Below are positions 32,056 to 42,100 of a stretch of DNA of 64,000 nt, piece by piece; within the stretch, counting starts at the first letter, position 1; every line of letters starts with the position of its first letter. The notes beneath the pieces were generated by a model, which saw nothing but the letters and a program-made list of their open reading frames with translations, had not been told where the DNA came from and ran no database searches. The position numbers were made by a program, and so were the translations under genes. Source of the stretch: Gammaproteobacteria bacterium. Lineage in GTDB: Bacteria > Pseudomonadota > Gammaproteobacteria > SZUA-229. Where the stretch lies: positions 1 to 64,000 of the forward strand of contig JAOULX010000006.1 in NCBI GenBank assembly GCA_029881795.1. Direction: 5' to 3'.

Positions 32056-34110
32056 ATGTTCAGTAAATTCAGCAAGTTATCGCTTGTCTATCAATTGGCG
32101 CTAATGGTTTTAGCGATCACGACATTGATATTTTCCATATTGATATTCTATGTGTCTGACAAAACAAATGATGATGCGATTTCAGCTGTTGAACATGAGC
32201 TGGATCGTGAAGTCAGACTGATTGCGGGTAATTTTGAGTTTTTTCACCGGAATTTGACTCAACGTACCAATCAGTTAGCTGATGCTTTTATTAATATGTT
32301 TCCTGGCGAAATGGTGATTGATAGTAAAACGAGTGTTGCTATTGGTAAATACTCAGCGCCTGTATTAAGTAATGACGGCCAGGTCATTAATGGTAATTTT
32401 TCCAAACCGGATGAGTTTACTCGTATGACCGGTGGTAGTGCGACTATTTTTATGCGCTATGGTGATGATTTTCTGAGGGTATCGACCTCACTTCGTAAAG
32501 CCAATAATGAGCGGGCTTTTGGTACGCTGCTGGGTAAAAATCACCCTGGTTATGACATATTGATGCGCGGTGATACTTATATGGGGCCAGCCTATCTGTT
32601 TGGCCGTCATTACATGACCAAGTATATTCCTTTTAAAGATAAAGCCGGTCAGGTAGCGGGTATTTTGTATGTAGGTTTCAATTACACCAAAGCGATGCAG
32701 GCGCTTAAAGAAAGTTTATCCAGCATAAAGTTTGGTGAAACCGGTTATGTGTATGCCATATCCGCAGCACAAGGTGAAAAACAAGGACAACTGGTGATTC
32801 ACCCGTCACTAGAAGGTAAAAATCTTGTTGCGATGAAAGACGCATCGGGTAATCAAATTTTCCATAAACTGCTTGATGGTGATGCTGGCGTACTGCATTA
32901 CAAATGGAAAACGGCTAATGGTCCGGCCAAGGATAAACTAGTTGCCTATAAACACGTTAAAGGCTGGAACTGGGTAGTCGCAGCTGGCAGTTATACCGAG
33001 GAATTCACCCGTCACAGTGTGGCGCTTCGTAATAGTATGATTGTCATGTCTGTCATCAGCGCTCTGATGATTATGGGGCTGGTTTTTCTGGCATTGCGTC
33101 AGTGGTTACGTCCGCTGTCTTCAATCGCTGAAACTATTAAGGCGCTGGGCCGTGGCGATTTAAAAGCCACCGTGAATGTATCTGGTTCTGATGACCTGAG
33201 CGAAACTTCAAACGAAATTCATTTTCTTGCAGGTAATTTGAATAAAATGATCAGTGATTTACGTGAACTGATCAATGGTATCTTAAACTCGGTTGAATCA
33301 ATGACAATGGTATCGAACAGGGTATCCAGTGTTTCTTCAAGTACCAGTAACGGCGTCAGTAATCAGCTGAATGATATTGATCAGGTTGCTACAGCGATTA
33401 CTGAAATGTCAGCCACGGTTCAGGAAGTGGCAAATAGTGCTGTTGCTGTTGATACAGCAACCCAGCAATCAAATGAATATGCTGGTGAAGGTAGTGCGCT
33501 TGTTAATCGCGTGTCTCGTTCAATTCAGGAGTTAGCTGGCGAAGTTGAACAATCAGCTCGCGTCATTGAAAAAGTAGAACGTGAAAGTGAAAGCATTGAT
33601 ACGGTTTTAGAAGTTATTAGAGGTATAGCGGAACAAACGAATCTATTGGCATTAAATGCAGCTATTGAAGCGGCAAGAGCTGGCGAGCAGGGCAGAGGCT
33701 TTGCTGTTGTGGCAGATGAAGTTCGTAATCTGGCACAAAAAACCCAGACCTCGACCACAGAAATTCGAGAAATTATCGAGCGGCTGCAATCCAGTGCTAA
33801 AGAAGCCGTTGTTACCATGCAAAGTGGCCGTGAAAAAGCCCAGAGCAGTGTTGAAGAAGTCGTTAAAGCAGATGATATTTTAAAACAAATCAGCGAGTCA
33901 GTTGCAACTATAACGGATATGACTGCTCAGATCGCAACCGCGACAGAAGAGCAAACACGCGTTGCAGAAGATGTGCATCAGAGCGTTGTTAATATCCGTG
34001 ATATTTCCAGTGAAACGGCAAATGGTACACAAGAGATGGAAGAGTCAACCAGAGAGTTACAGTCAGTAGCCAATCAGTTGCAGCAAGCTATCTCTCGCTT
34101 TTCAATTTAA
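32056..34110 (+). CDS. Methyl-accepting chemotaxis protein with Cache sensor
   Basis: 684 residues from ATG 32056, with AGGG (32043-32046) upstream. A first membrane helix ([20 protein letters not shown]) precedes a periplasmic double-Cache domain (Cache_3/Cache_2 type; [16 protein letters not shown], then [10 protein letters not shown] and [10 protein letters not shown]). A second membrane helix (about 335-355), a HAMP domain and the MCP signalling domain follow, with the conserved hairpin tip [19 protein letters not shown]. Ligand unknown; Cache domains commonly bind small carboxylates or amino acids. It has no chemotaxis operon around it. Confidence 0.95.
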   Translation: MFSKFSKLSLVYQLALMVLAITTLIFSILIFYVSDKTNDDAISAVEHELDREVRLIAGNFEFFHRNLTQRTNQLADAFINMFPGEMVIDSKTSVAIGKYSAPVLSNDGQVINGNFSKPDEFTRMTGGSATIFMRYGDDFLRVSTSLRKANNERAFGTLLGKNHPGYDILMRGDTYMGPAYLFGRHYMTKYIPFKDKAGQVAGILYVGFNYTKAMQALKESLSSIKFGETGYVYAISAAQGEKQGQLVIHPSLEGKNLVAMKDASGNQIFHKLLDGDAGVLHYKWKTANGPAKDKLVAYKHVKGWNWVVAAGSYTEEFTRHSVALRNSMIVMSVISALMIMGLVFLALRQWLRPLSSIAETIKALGRGDLKATVNVSGSDDLSETSNEIHFLAGNLNKMISDLRELINGILNSVESMTMVSNRVSSVSSSTSNGVSNQLNDIDQVATAITEMSATVQEVANSAVAVDTATQQSNEYAGEGSALVNRVSRSIQELAGEVEQSARVIEKVERESESIDTVLEVIRGIAEQTNLLALNAAIEAARAGEQGRGFAVVADEVRNLAQKTQTSTTEIREIIERLQSSAKEAVVTMQSGREKAQSSVEEVVKADDILKQISESVATITDMTAQIATATEEQTRVAEDVHQSVVNIRDISSETANGTQEMEESTRELQSVANQLQQAISRFSI

Positions 34111-34129
34111 TTATCTTAAACGCTACTTT

Positions 34130-34169
34130 GCTGAGACATTGCTTGTTATTAAAACAAGGTTGTCTCAGC
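34130..34169 (+). terminator. Stem-loop after the chemoreceptor gene
   Basis: GCTGAGACA (34130-34138) pairs perfectly with TGTCTCAGC (34161-34169), and an inner CTTGTT / AACAAG extends the stem. There is no good T run, so it may be a 3'-end stabiliser rather than a terminator. Confidence 0.45.
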
Positions 34170-34254
34170 TCTGTAGATATCAACTCGACAACTATCTGTC
34201 TGCTTATTTAATTTTTTCTTATACGATTTATAAATATCTCAAGCCCGGTAAGTC

Positions 34255-35814
34255 TTATAACGATTGCAGAAACATAATCATTGCATCACGGTCTTGTTGC
34301 GACAGGGTTCTGAACTGTTCTTTTGCTGCTTCAGCTTCGCCACCGTGCCATAAGATAGCCTCTTCAAGACTCTGTGCGCGACCATCGTGTAGAAATCCAG
34401 CCAAAGGATTAACTGTTTTCGTCAGCCCGATGCCCCATAAGGGCCGGGTTTTCCACTCACGACCTGAGGCCAGAAAATCCTGTCGGTTATCGGCCAGGCC
34501 GGGGCCCATGTCATGTAATAACATATCTGTAAAAGGGTATATTGTTTGATTCGATAACTCTGCAATCTGCGGATGTTGTCCGGTGGTAAATGAGGCGCTG
34601 TGACAGGCAGTGCAATTAGACTGCTGAAACAAACTAGCACCGTGCCTTACCTCCGGGTTATCGATATTTCTGCGTGCCGGCACATGTAAGGTCTGTGCAT
34701 AAAAGCTGACGGCATTCGCGGTGTCATCGGAGACTTCACGACTGTCTGCCGGCAGACTGGTAGCGGCAATATAATTATCATAAAGCGTAGTGCCGGCAAT
34801 ACTTTCTTCAGGGAATAAATGACTGGTAATACCCATGTCACCATTAAATGCCCCCAGTGTTTGCACCATGACACTGGGGTTGTTGGCTTTCCAGCCAAAA
34901 CGTCCCAGACTGACAGGTTGTGGCTCACCAGCTCTGGCTTTAATAGCGTCGAACACATAATTTGCTCGGCCCGATATGCCGTCGGCATCTGCATCATCCG
35001 GATCAGCTAGCGCCAGAATGTCAGCTTCTCTAATCGCTTCTAACAGACCCTGACCAATCATTGGCGGGCCGATCCGTGCACTGAGCCTGACAGTGTTCTG
35101 TAGTATCGCGCTGGCAGGTGAAATCGTTGTTGAGCTTTCATTAACCGCGTCATAAGGTTTATCAATTTCAAATACTGGCTTACGCAGGGTAATTGTGCTG
35201 CCATCAGCATAAGTGACCAGTTCGGTTTGATAACGATAGAGTACATCTGCCTGACCAGTATAGGGGGAATCGGTTCGCAGGTCGGCGACACCACGATGAA
35301 ATAACTGTGTGCCGAAATTTTCAACAGGTAGCGGAGCACACCAGTTATTATTAATATTCATCTGCGATTTTTCGCTGCAGTTTAGGTTGCTACCATCTTC
35401 GATACTGATGCGTAAAAACAGTGATTCGTTTGCGCCGAGTTTTTGCAGCAGCTCGCTGCCGGCAGGTGGTGTGCCGCGTCCGTCTTCCTGATGGCATTTA
35501 ACACAGCTGTTATTGTTGAAGGCCGGGCCAAGTCCATCGCGTTGCGGATAATCATTATTGGGTGCGGCAACAAAAGCAAATTCAAATGCTGCATCACCCT
35601 GCAAATGTGTTGCCAGTTGTGTCTCGCTAAGGTTTGCAGCCGGTGCAGAAAAGCCATGGCTGGAGTTAGATGCAGTGAGGTCGGTGGTATCCCCACCAAG
35701 CATCACGGCATTGATAAAGCCGGCTGCAGGGTTGCTGTTATTCGGGCTGTCACAACTACAGATAAAGACAGCTGCTAAAAGCAAGCTGATGCTATTGCGA
35801 ATAAAGGTAGGCAT
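34255..35814 (-). CDS. Di-haem c-type lipoprotein, DUF1111 (thiol oxidoreductase-like)
   Basis: 519 residues. A lipoprotein signal ends at Cys21 (ICSC), then Asp at +2. Two haem-binding motifs, CVKCH (104-108) and CTACH (401-405), frame a DUF1111 body (FGRFGWKANNPSVMVQTLGAFNG-like segment, FTDMLLHDMGPGL, TRPLWGIGLT, FLHDGRA). The fold is related to MauG/CcpA peroxidases. The gene is downstream of an imelysin and a porin behind a Fur box, a combination found in iron-regulated loci of marine bacteria. A role in periplasmic oxidation or iron handling is inference. Confidence 0.88.
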   Translation of the reverse strand: MPTFIRNSISLLLAAVFICSCDSPNNSNPAAGFINAVMLGGDTTDLTASNSSHGFSAPAANLSETQLATHLQGDAAFEFAFVAAPNNDYPQRDGLGPAFNNNSCVKCHQEDGRGTPPAGSELLQKLGANESLFLRISIEDGSNLNCSEKSQMNINNNWCAPLPVENFGTQLFHRGVADLRTDSPYTGQADVLYRYQTELVTYADGSTITLRKPVFEIDKPYDAVNESSTTISPASAILQNTVRLSARIGPPMIGQGLLEAIREADILALADPDDADADGISGRANYVFDAIKARAGEPQPVSLGRFGWKANNPSVMVQTLGAFNGDMGITSHLFPEESIAGTTLYDNYIAATSLPADSREVSDDTANAVSFYAQTLHVPARRNIDNPEVRHGASLFQQSNCTACHSASFTTGQHPQIAELSNQTIYPFTDMLLHDMGPGLADNRQDFLASGREWKTRPLWGIGLTKTVNPLAGFLHDGRAQSLEEAILWHGGEAEAAKEQFRTLSQQDRDAMIMFLQSL

Positions 35815-35888
35815 ATTTTATAAACTCTGTTGTTTGTTTGCCCTGCAACACTGAATAACAGTGTTGTAGGGCAGTTTATTAAACGCTT

Positions 35889-37070
35889 TTAATTATTGAA
35901 ATCTGTAACCGACAGTAATGAGATTACTTCATTTTGCAGAGAGCTTTGTAAAACACCCAGTGCGTTTATTGCGGTGCTGATACGGACACGACCTGCCGGA
36001 TCATTGATAGCATCTCGAAATGGAATCTGTGTCAGCGGATTGCTGATATCGGTGCTAGTGACATCAGCATCACCATCGATCAGTGCAATTTTTTGCATCG
36101 CATCGATGATTTCATTGAGTACGCGATCAGCCAGTTGTGAATCGTGTGCCTGCACAAAAGCATAGAGTCCGTTAAGGCTGTCTGAGATACTATCGACGGC
36201 TGGGTTATAAGATTTTTTACCGCTGTAAACATTGAGTACGCTTTGTATATTGTTATGGAAATCAGTCAGTGAATTCCAGCTGTACTGTGACTCAACCAGT
36301 GTGGTGTCTGCACTGTTAATATCGGCCGCAAACGGATCTGCTATTTTGCCGTTGCCAACTTCATCAACAATGCCGATCATGCCATTGATCAGCTCTTCCA
36401 TCACGGCCAGCTGTGACAAGTAAAGACCATCGCCAGTGAGTTTGAGTTCGTTGACATAAGGGCCACTGTTGACATCGCTTGGGTTGTACTGAATCGTCCA
36501 GGCATCAACCAGAGTCTGTGTGTGACTAGTGAAATTAGTCAGCAAATCCTGCAGATAAGTCAGCTCATTCGGGCTCAATTCAGTGCTGCGAGTGTTGCTT
36601 AAAATGCCATCACCAAATAATAGATATTCAATGGTATGAAAGCCCTGTACATCTTCGCTTGCATTGCTGCTGAAGCCGCTGTTGACAGCAGTTGCCAAAT
36701 CAACTGTGTTGAGTGGCCAGCTATCGAGTTTCGGATCAATGCCGAGTGAATCGACTGGTCCGATCAGAAAACCTTCACTACGTTCCCAGGGTCCGCGGGT
36801 TGCTTTCCAGGCATTCTGTGCGCTGATTAATGCACCGCTGCTGAGATCATCGCTGCCATTGAGAGCAGTGATGGCAGTCTTCAGTAAAGCGGCTTCTGTA
36901 TTTAATTCCTGATAACTGGCGACGATCACATTGTCGGCAAGATTACTGATGACCGGGTTAGCATCGTAATACAAATTATTATTACCGGCAGGCGCACTGC
37001 CTGAACACGCGCCTAAGCTCAGTGCAGAAGCGGCTATCGACAATAAAAAGGATGATTGTATTAGGTTCAT
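35889..37070 (-). CDS. Imelysin-family lipoprotein (peptidase M75-like)
   Basis: 393 residues from the ATG at 37070, preceded by GGAGA. Lipobox LGAC gives Cys22 with Ser at +2. The imelysin motif GFHTIEYLLFG (GxHxxEY) is present, with partner motifs PWERSEGFLIGPVDSLGIDP and LDSWPLN before it. Imelysins (IrpA, EfeO M75 relatives) are iron-regulated periplasmic or outer-membrane proteins thought to bind iron or haem. It lies between the porin and the DUF1111 gene in one Fur-box-preceded operon. Confidence 0.9.
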   Translation of the reverse strand: MNLIQSSFLLSIAASALSLGACSGSAPAGNNNLYYDANPVISNLADNVIVASYQELNTEAALLKTAITALNGSDDLSSGALISAQNAWKATRGPWERSEGFLIGPVDSLGIDPKLDSWPLNTVDLATAVNSGFSSNASEDVQGFHTIEYLLFGDGILSNTRSTELSPNELTYLQDLLTNFTSHTQTLVDAWTIQYNPSDVNSGPYVNELKLTGDGLYLSQLAVMEELINGMIGIVDEVGNGKIADPFAADINSADTTLVESQYSWNSLTDFHNNIQSVLNVYSGKKSYNPAVDSISDSLNGLYAFVQAHDSQLADRVLNEIIDAMQKIALIDGDADVTSTDISNPLTQIPFRDAINDPAGRVRISTAINALGVLQSSLQNEVISLLSVTDFNN

Positions 37071-37095
37071 ATTGATCTCCAAACAAGGGTGGGGG

Positions 37096-38466
37096 TTAAA
37101 ATGTAACGCCAAGGCCAAGCGCAAAATGATCGAACTGGTTGGCTATTTCACCGGCATGTTGGTGCTCTGCCAGTTCAGCTTTAAAAACGATATTGGGCAG
37201 AGGTTTGTAATTCAGACCCAGGGTTGTGCTGTTTCGTTGGTAGCGCAGATTGTCCTGAATCGTGCCTTCAACGGCTGCCATGGTGTCAAATTCATCATAG
37301 CGGATGAACAAATCAAGCCGGCCGTTGACAGTGCCCGAGTGCAGCAGATTGTAAGCGGCTTCAATATAAGCGGCTTCTGCCGCATGACCGACAGGTGTCG
37401 CAGAAATGCCGCGAACACCCTGGTTGACCAGGTTTTTATTGGCATCGGTAATCAGATCAGAATTTTCAACAGTACCGGCCATAACCTGGCTGCGGACAAT
37501 CCACGGGCCTTGCTGGTAACGTGCATGTATTTCCCAGATATTGACATTCGCGCTGACCGCGAGGTTTTGCTGATGACGATTCGAGGCACTGTTACCGGCA
37601 TACATCGCGGCACCGATCAGTCCGTGGTTTGCCAGCGGATAATCAAGCACAGCCACGATTGCCAGGTCATCCGCATTGGCAAATTCCATGCGCGTTTGGT
37701 AGCCACCAGCAACCCAGTTCTGACTGCTAAAGCCGGATGAGTCCAGGCCATTAACAACTAATGCGCGGTAATTAAACACGGCTGCCTTGCCGTATAATTC
37801 GACGCCGGTTTCATGCCAGGTATTGGGTATCAGTGCGGCTTCACCCAGTGATCGGCTAGCGGTGAAATAATCCGTCGGTTTGGTATAGCGATTAATCATG
37901 CCAAAAGGCACGACGATATGACCGATATGCCAGTTTATCGCAGCGCTGCTATGTATTTCTAGTTGGGCTTTTTCAACCACTACTTCGCCGCCTTTTTCCA
38001 GCTCAAGTTCATATTCACCAAACTCTGCTGCCTCGTATTCAACGGTAGAACCGGTGCCGCCGTGCTCAATTTCCAGCTCGGCTTCAAACATCATGGTTTC
38101 ACTCAGCTTGAACTTGGGTTCCAGTATCAGGCGTTCCAGATCAACTTTGCTACGACGATCTGGCACCGTGTCCTGTACGTTTCTAAAAAAATCATACTGG
38201 CTGTAATTGATCACCCCATAGCCTTCCCATTCCACAGCAGGGTGGCTCTTTGTGTGTAGTTTTTTGAACAGCTCACGTAGTTCAGAAACTGCTGCATTGG
38301 TCTGCTCCAGCTGTAACTTAAGCTCAGTAATCCGTGTTTTTTCCATTTCCAACTCGGTGTTTGATGCAGTGCTGTGCTGATCTATGGTATGAGTCACCGG
38401 CTCTGCAAAAGCCGCTGTGGAAGCCAATAGGATACAATTGAGCAGGTAATAAGTTGATTTTTTCAT
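37096..38466 (-). CDS. Outer-membrane porin-like beta barrel
   Basis: 456 residues. A signal peptide ends AAFAEP; a short coiled coil follows (ELEMEKTRITELKLQLEQTN, about 36-70), then a beta-barrel with alternating strands and a terminal Phe (LGLGVTF). The N-terminal coiled coil plus barrel recalls phosphate-selective/OprO-like and other trimeric porins. It is the first gene after a Fur box and is followed by the imelysin and DUF1111 genes, so it may form the outer-membrane entry for an iron or haem compound. The substrate is not recognisable. Confidence 0.85.
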   Translation of the reverse strand: MKKSTYYLLNCILLASTAAFAEPVTHTIDQHSTASNTELEMEKTRITELKLQLEQTNAAVSELRELFKKLHTKSHPAVEWEGYGVINYSQYDFFRNVQDTVPDRRSKVDLERLILEPKFKLSETMMFEAELEIEHGGTGSTVEYEAAEFGEYELELEKGGEVVVEKAQLEIHSSAAINWHIGHIVVPFGMINRYTKPTDYFTASRSLGEAALIPNTWHETGVELYGKAAVFNYRALVVNGLDSSGFSSQNWVAGGYQTRMEFANADDLAIVAVLDYPLANHGLIGAAMYAGNSASNRHQQNLAVSANVNIWEIHARYQQGPWIVRSQVMAGTVENSDLITDANKNLVNQGVRGISATPVGHAAEAAYIEAAYNLLHSGTVNGRLDLFIRYDEFDTMAAVEGTIQDNLRYQRNSTTLGLNYKPLPNIVFKAELAEHQHAGEIANQFDHFALGLGVTF

Positions 38467-38499
38467 GGGTATTAAGTCCGCAAATCACTATTTGTAAAC

Positions 38500-38530
38500 G
38501 ATAATGCGAATGATAATGATTCTCATTAAA
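38500..38530 (-). promoter_or_regulatory. Fur box upstream of the porin-imelysin-DUF1111 operon
   Basis: GATAATGATTCTCATTA (38512-38528) with flanking GATAATGCGAAT just before it (38500-38511) resembles the Fur consensus GATAATGATAATCATTATC, about 15 of 19 positions matching by eye. It sits about 35-65 bases from the porin start. Confidence 0.8.
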
Positions 38531-39137
38531 TAATCAAGTTATTTATTAGCCTTTTATTATTAAGCAGCCTGCAACTGCCCAGTGTTGTGAATAAAACGGG
38601 TGGAAATTTAATGGTAAAAGAGTCAGAGTGATGACAGTGTTCAATATCGTTAACTGAGTATTACTTGGTAATTTAGTAACAAAGGGCAAAGTGTTGATTT
38701 TGATCGAAAGCTAAATCTATCGAATTAGCTATTAACTACGGATGACTGCGAGAGGCTAAGAGAGGATTTTTTATTAGAAAAATGCACTGTTAAATTTCGC
38801 CAAAAAAACAAAATGTAAGCAGTAAATTATACCATTCACCCATAAAAAATAACGCCTCATCAGAATTCATCATAGAGTGTATTTTTAAGTTTGTATTGTG
38901 TGGTGCATGATACCGGCCTAAGCGGTCAATAGAGCTTAAGGTTGGGTTAAGAATAAAAGAATAGACTAATCTACGTAGCGTTAACTCAGGGTATATCCAT
39001 ATATTGAGCTCTATTGTTTTATGTTAGCCTAGTTCAATTAGAAAAATAATTGCTGCATGAAAAATTAACAGACAGGGTGGTCTGGCTTCTCAAACTGCCA
39101 TTAATAGGTCTGGATAAACAATAAAGGGATTTATTTT
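38531..39137. other. AT-rich divergent intergenic region
   Basis: About 600 bases between the Fur-regulated operon and the giant lipoprotein gene. I see no open frame or strong hairpin. It is AT-rich, with several -10-like hexamers, so it probably holds the promoters of the plus-strand gene. AAAGGGA (about 39123-39129) is that gene's ribosome site. Confidence 0.5.
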
Positions 39138-42100
39138 ATGAAATGGTTTTTACAACAAAGATTTTCAGTTAACAAAATAGTTTTAGTCTTTTTATTCTTT
39201 TCCTTGTCTGCTTGTGATTTATTTAATCATTCAAATGAACAGCCGGCAGATGTTCCACATGCATCACTTGATGTGCGCCTTATTTCTACCGATGGCTCGG
39301 CGTTAGCGGCTGTCAATGTTCTTGTTAATAACGTATCTCACGGAATCAGTGACACTAGCGGTTCGCTGCTAATTGATGATCTGGATGTAGACTCATCAAT
39401 GACTCTGGTATTTGATAAAAACAATTTTGCCAGCCAGGTGATTAATCATCAGACCGGCGCAGAAGGCAGTTCTGCTTCGATTGAAGTGGTTATGATACCG
39501 CGTCAATCCAGCATAACGTTTAATAACAATACTGAAAGTGTTTTGACAGGCCAGTTCGGTGCTTCGATAGAACTCAAGGGCAACGATTTTGTGGATACAT
39601 CGGGTGCGGTGGTCAGCGGTGATATTGAAATGCAGATCACCCCGGTTGATGTTTCAACCGAGGCGGGTCTTGAGGCCTTTCCCGGAAGTTTTAGTGCGAT
39701 TGATGATGCTGGCGCTGAGGTGCCGGTTATTGTGACCTATGGAACCACTGAATTTAATTTTACAAAAAACTCGGAACCCTTGCAGTTAGCAAACGGTAAA
39801 ACAGCCGTCATAGAACTGCCTTTATTTATCAGTCAACACCCGGACGGATCTGATGTGGCACTCGGTGATCAGATTCCTTTGTGGTATCTGGATGAAGACA
39901 GCGGTATCTGGATACAGCAAGGTGAGGGCACAGTGGTTGCCAGTGCCACCTCAAAAACCGGATTTGCATTGCGTGGTGAGGTCAGTCATTTCACCTGGTG
40001 GAATATCGATATCCCGGTTGATACGGGCAATATTTCAGTAAAAGTGGATTTGTCTGATTCTTCGATTGATACAAGCGGACTGAGTACCGTTGTAGTTGGT
40101 AAAACAGAGCGCTTTAGTACCGGTACAGTGACGTTACCGGTTGGCCAGAGAAGCAATTATTATAAAGTACCTGCCGGACAGGAGTTATGTTTTAGTGCAA
40201 AAGTACTGGTTGATTCCGGTACACCGAATGCCCAGTTGTTTTCATCGCCGTTACAGTGTGGCGTGACACTGGCGCCGGGTGAAAACCGTAATCTCGATAT
40301 CGTGGTCAATGTAACAGACTTTACCATTACGCCTGATGTGGTATCGACAGCCACAGTCGGATCTGACATATCATCCTGTGGTGCGTTGTCACGTTTGGTG
40401 CCCAATGGTTATCTCGCCCCGGTCAGCTACAGTGTGATTTCCGGCAACTTACCGGCCGGGGTGCAGTTAGATGCAAACAGCGGCAGCCTATACGGTATAC
40501 CCACACAGTCGGGTAACAGCGGCCCGCTTGTGGTACGGGCAACAGATGCTTCCGGCAGAATTGCAAATTCGTCAGCCTTTTCTATCGATGTATCTCCTGA
40601 ATTGGTCTTATCGCTGGCCAGCGAAGTACCGATGCTGAATGTAAACCAGTCGTATAGTTTTTCAAATTATCTGGTTTCTAGCGGTGGTTACGGTAGCCAC
40701 GTACTGGGTCAATACAATGACAGCAGTTTGCCAGCGGGAATGATATTTAATGCGCTGAGCGGAACGATTTCCGGCACCCCGTTAGCACTGGTGCTGAATA
40801 CCGAGTTGCAGGCACATTACAGTAAAACAGCAAAATTTCAGGTAACCGATCAGAACTGTGCCACTGCACGGCTGGATCACGCCATTCGGGTGTTGTATGC
40901 GCCTGACTTAAGCGGCGCGCCGGCAGCTGAGCTGCTGGTTGGCAATGCCATCGAGTTTACCGCAACCAATAACGCCGGCCCGGTGGAAAACTGGAGCCTG
41001 TCAGGTGCTCCGTCCTGGTTAAGCATCAATAATGTAAGCGGTGCCTTACAAGGTGTGCCAGCTGAATCGGATATTGCATCGAATATCAGTTTTAGCATTA
41101 TTGCAGAAAACAATATCGCTCACCCGATCGATCCGGCAGGCCATGCTGAGCTGGCTGTTAATTTGTCAGTCACTCAGATTGCACCGTTACTGAGCGGTGC
41201 CAGTGATGTTAATATGAATGTCAATCAGACGGTTCAATTAGCGCCGCTTAACAGTGGCGGGCTGGCGGCTAGTTGGTCGATTAACAGTGCGCCAGGCTGG
41301 CTCAGTTTCAATACCAGTAACGGTGAGTTAATGGTAGCGCCATTGGCCGGTGATGAAGGTGTGATCAGTAATATTATTATCACTGCAACGAATGCGGCAG
41401 GCTCGTCCAGTTACGGCCCTTTTAGTATTACAGTGACCGGCAGTTCGGTGCTTATTCCGGTTATTTCTGGTACACCGGCAACTGCCAAAGTTGATCAGGC
41501 GTATTCATTCATTCCTAGCAATAGCGGTGGACTGGCAGATACATGGTCGCTAAGTGGTACATTACCGGCTGGCTTAACATTTAACAGCAATAGCGGTGAA
41601 ATATCCGGCACACCCGTAACGGCCGGAACTTTCACGGCGTTGTCAGTGACCGCCAGCAACGCCTCAGGGCCCGGTAATAACCACGGCTTTACGATGGTGG
41701 TTGATAAAGGTGATCAGCTGATTGCTTTTGAAAAATACAATCAGGCCAGTGTTGTTCGGACTGTCGGCGGTATTATTTCAAACATTGCCACAGGTGGTGC
41801 CGGTAGTGGTGCTATTAGTTATGTCAGTGATACTCCCGCTACTGCAACTGTCGATCCTGGCACCGGCGCTATTAGCATCAGCGCTAATGGTACGACAACC
41901 ATTACTGCTACCAAAGCTGCGGATGCCAACTATCTGGCCAGTAGCACTTTCTTTAGCTTAACCGTGGCAGATGACGGGCCGGTAATAATTAGCGGATTAT
42001 TAAGCGTGACGCAAACAGTAACGGATTCCACGGTATTGTTTAGTTACATGCCGGTGCTTGAAAGCGGCTTAAATATTGAGTGGTCGGCAAGCAATCTGCC

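Noticed and set aside
34139-34549. A 136-codon plus-strand frame after the chemoreceptor gene
   Set aside because: It begins in a stem-loop and runs antisense over the C-terminal coding end of the di-haem gene; composition is that of a shadow frame.
37072-37740. A 222-codon plus-strand open frame
   Set aside because: It lies wholly antisense to the porin gene, has no ribosome site and its protein resembles nothing; the porin on the minus strand has a signal peptide and a barrel ending.
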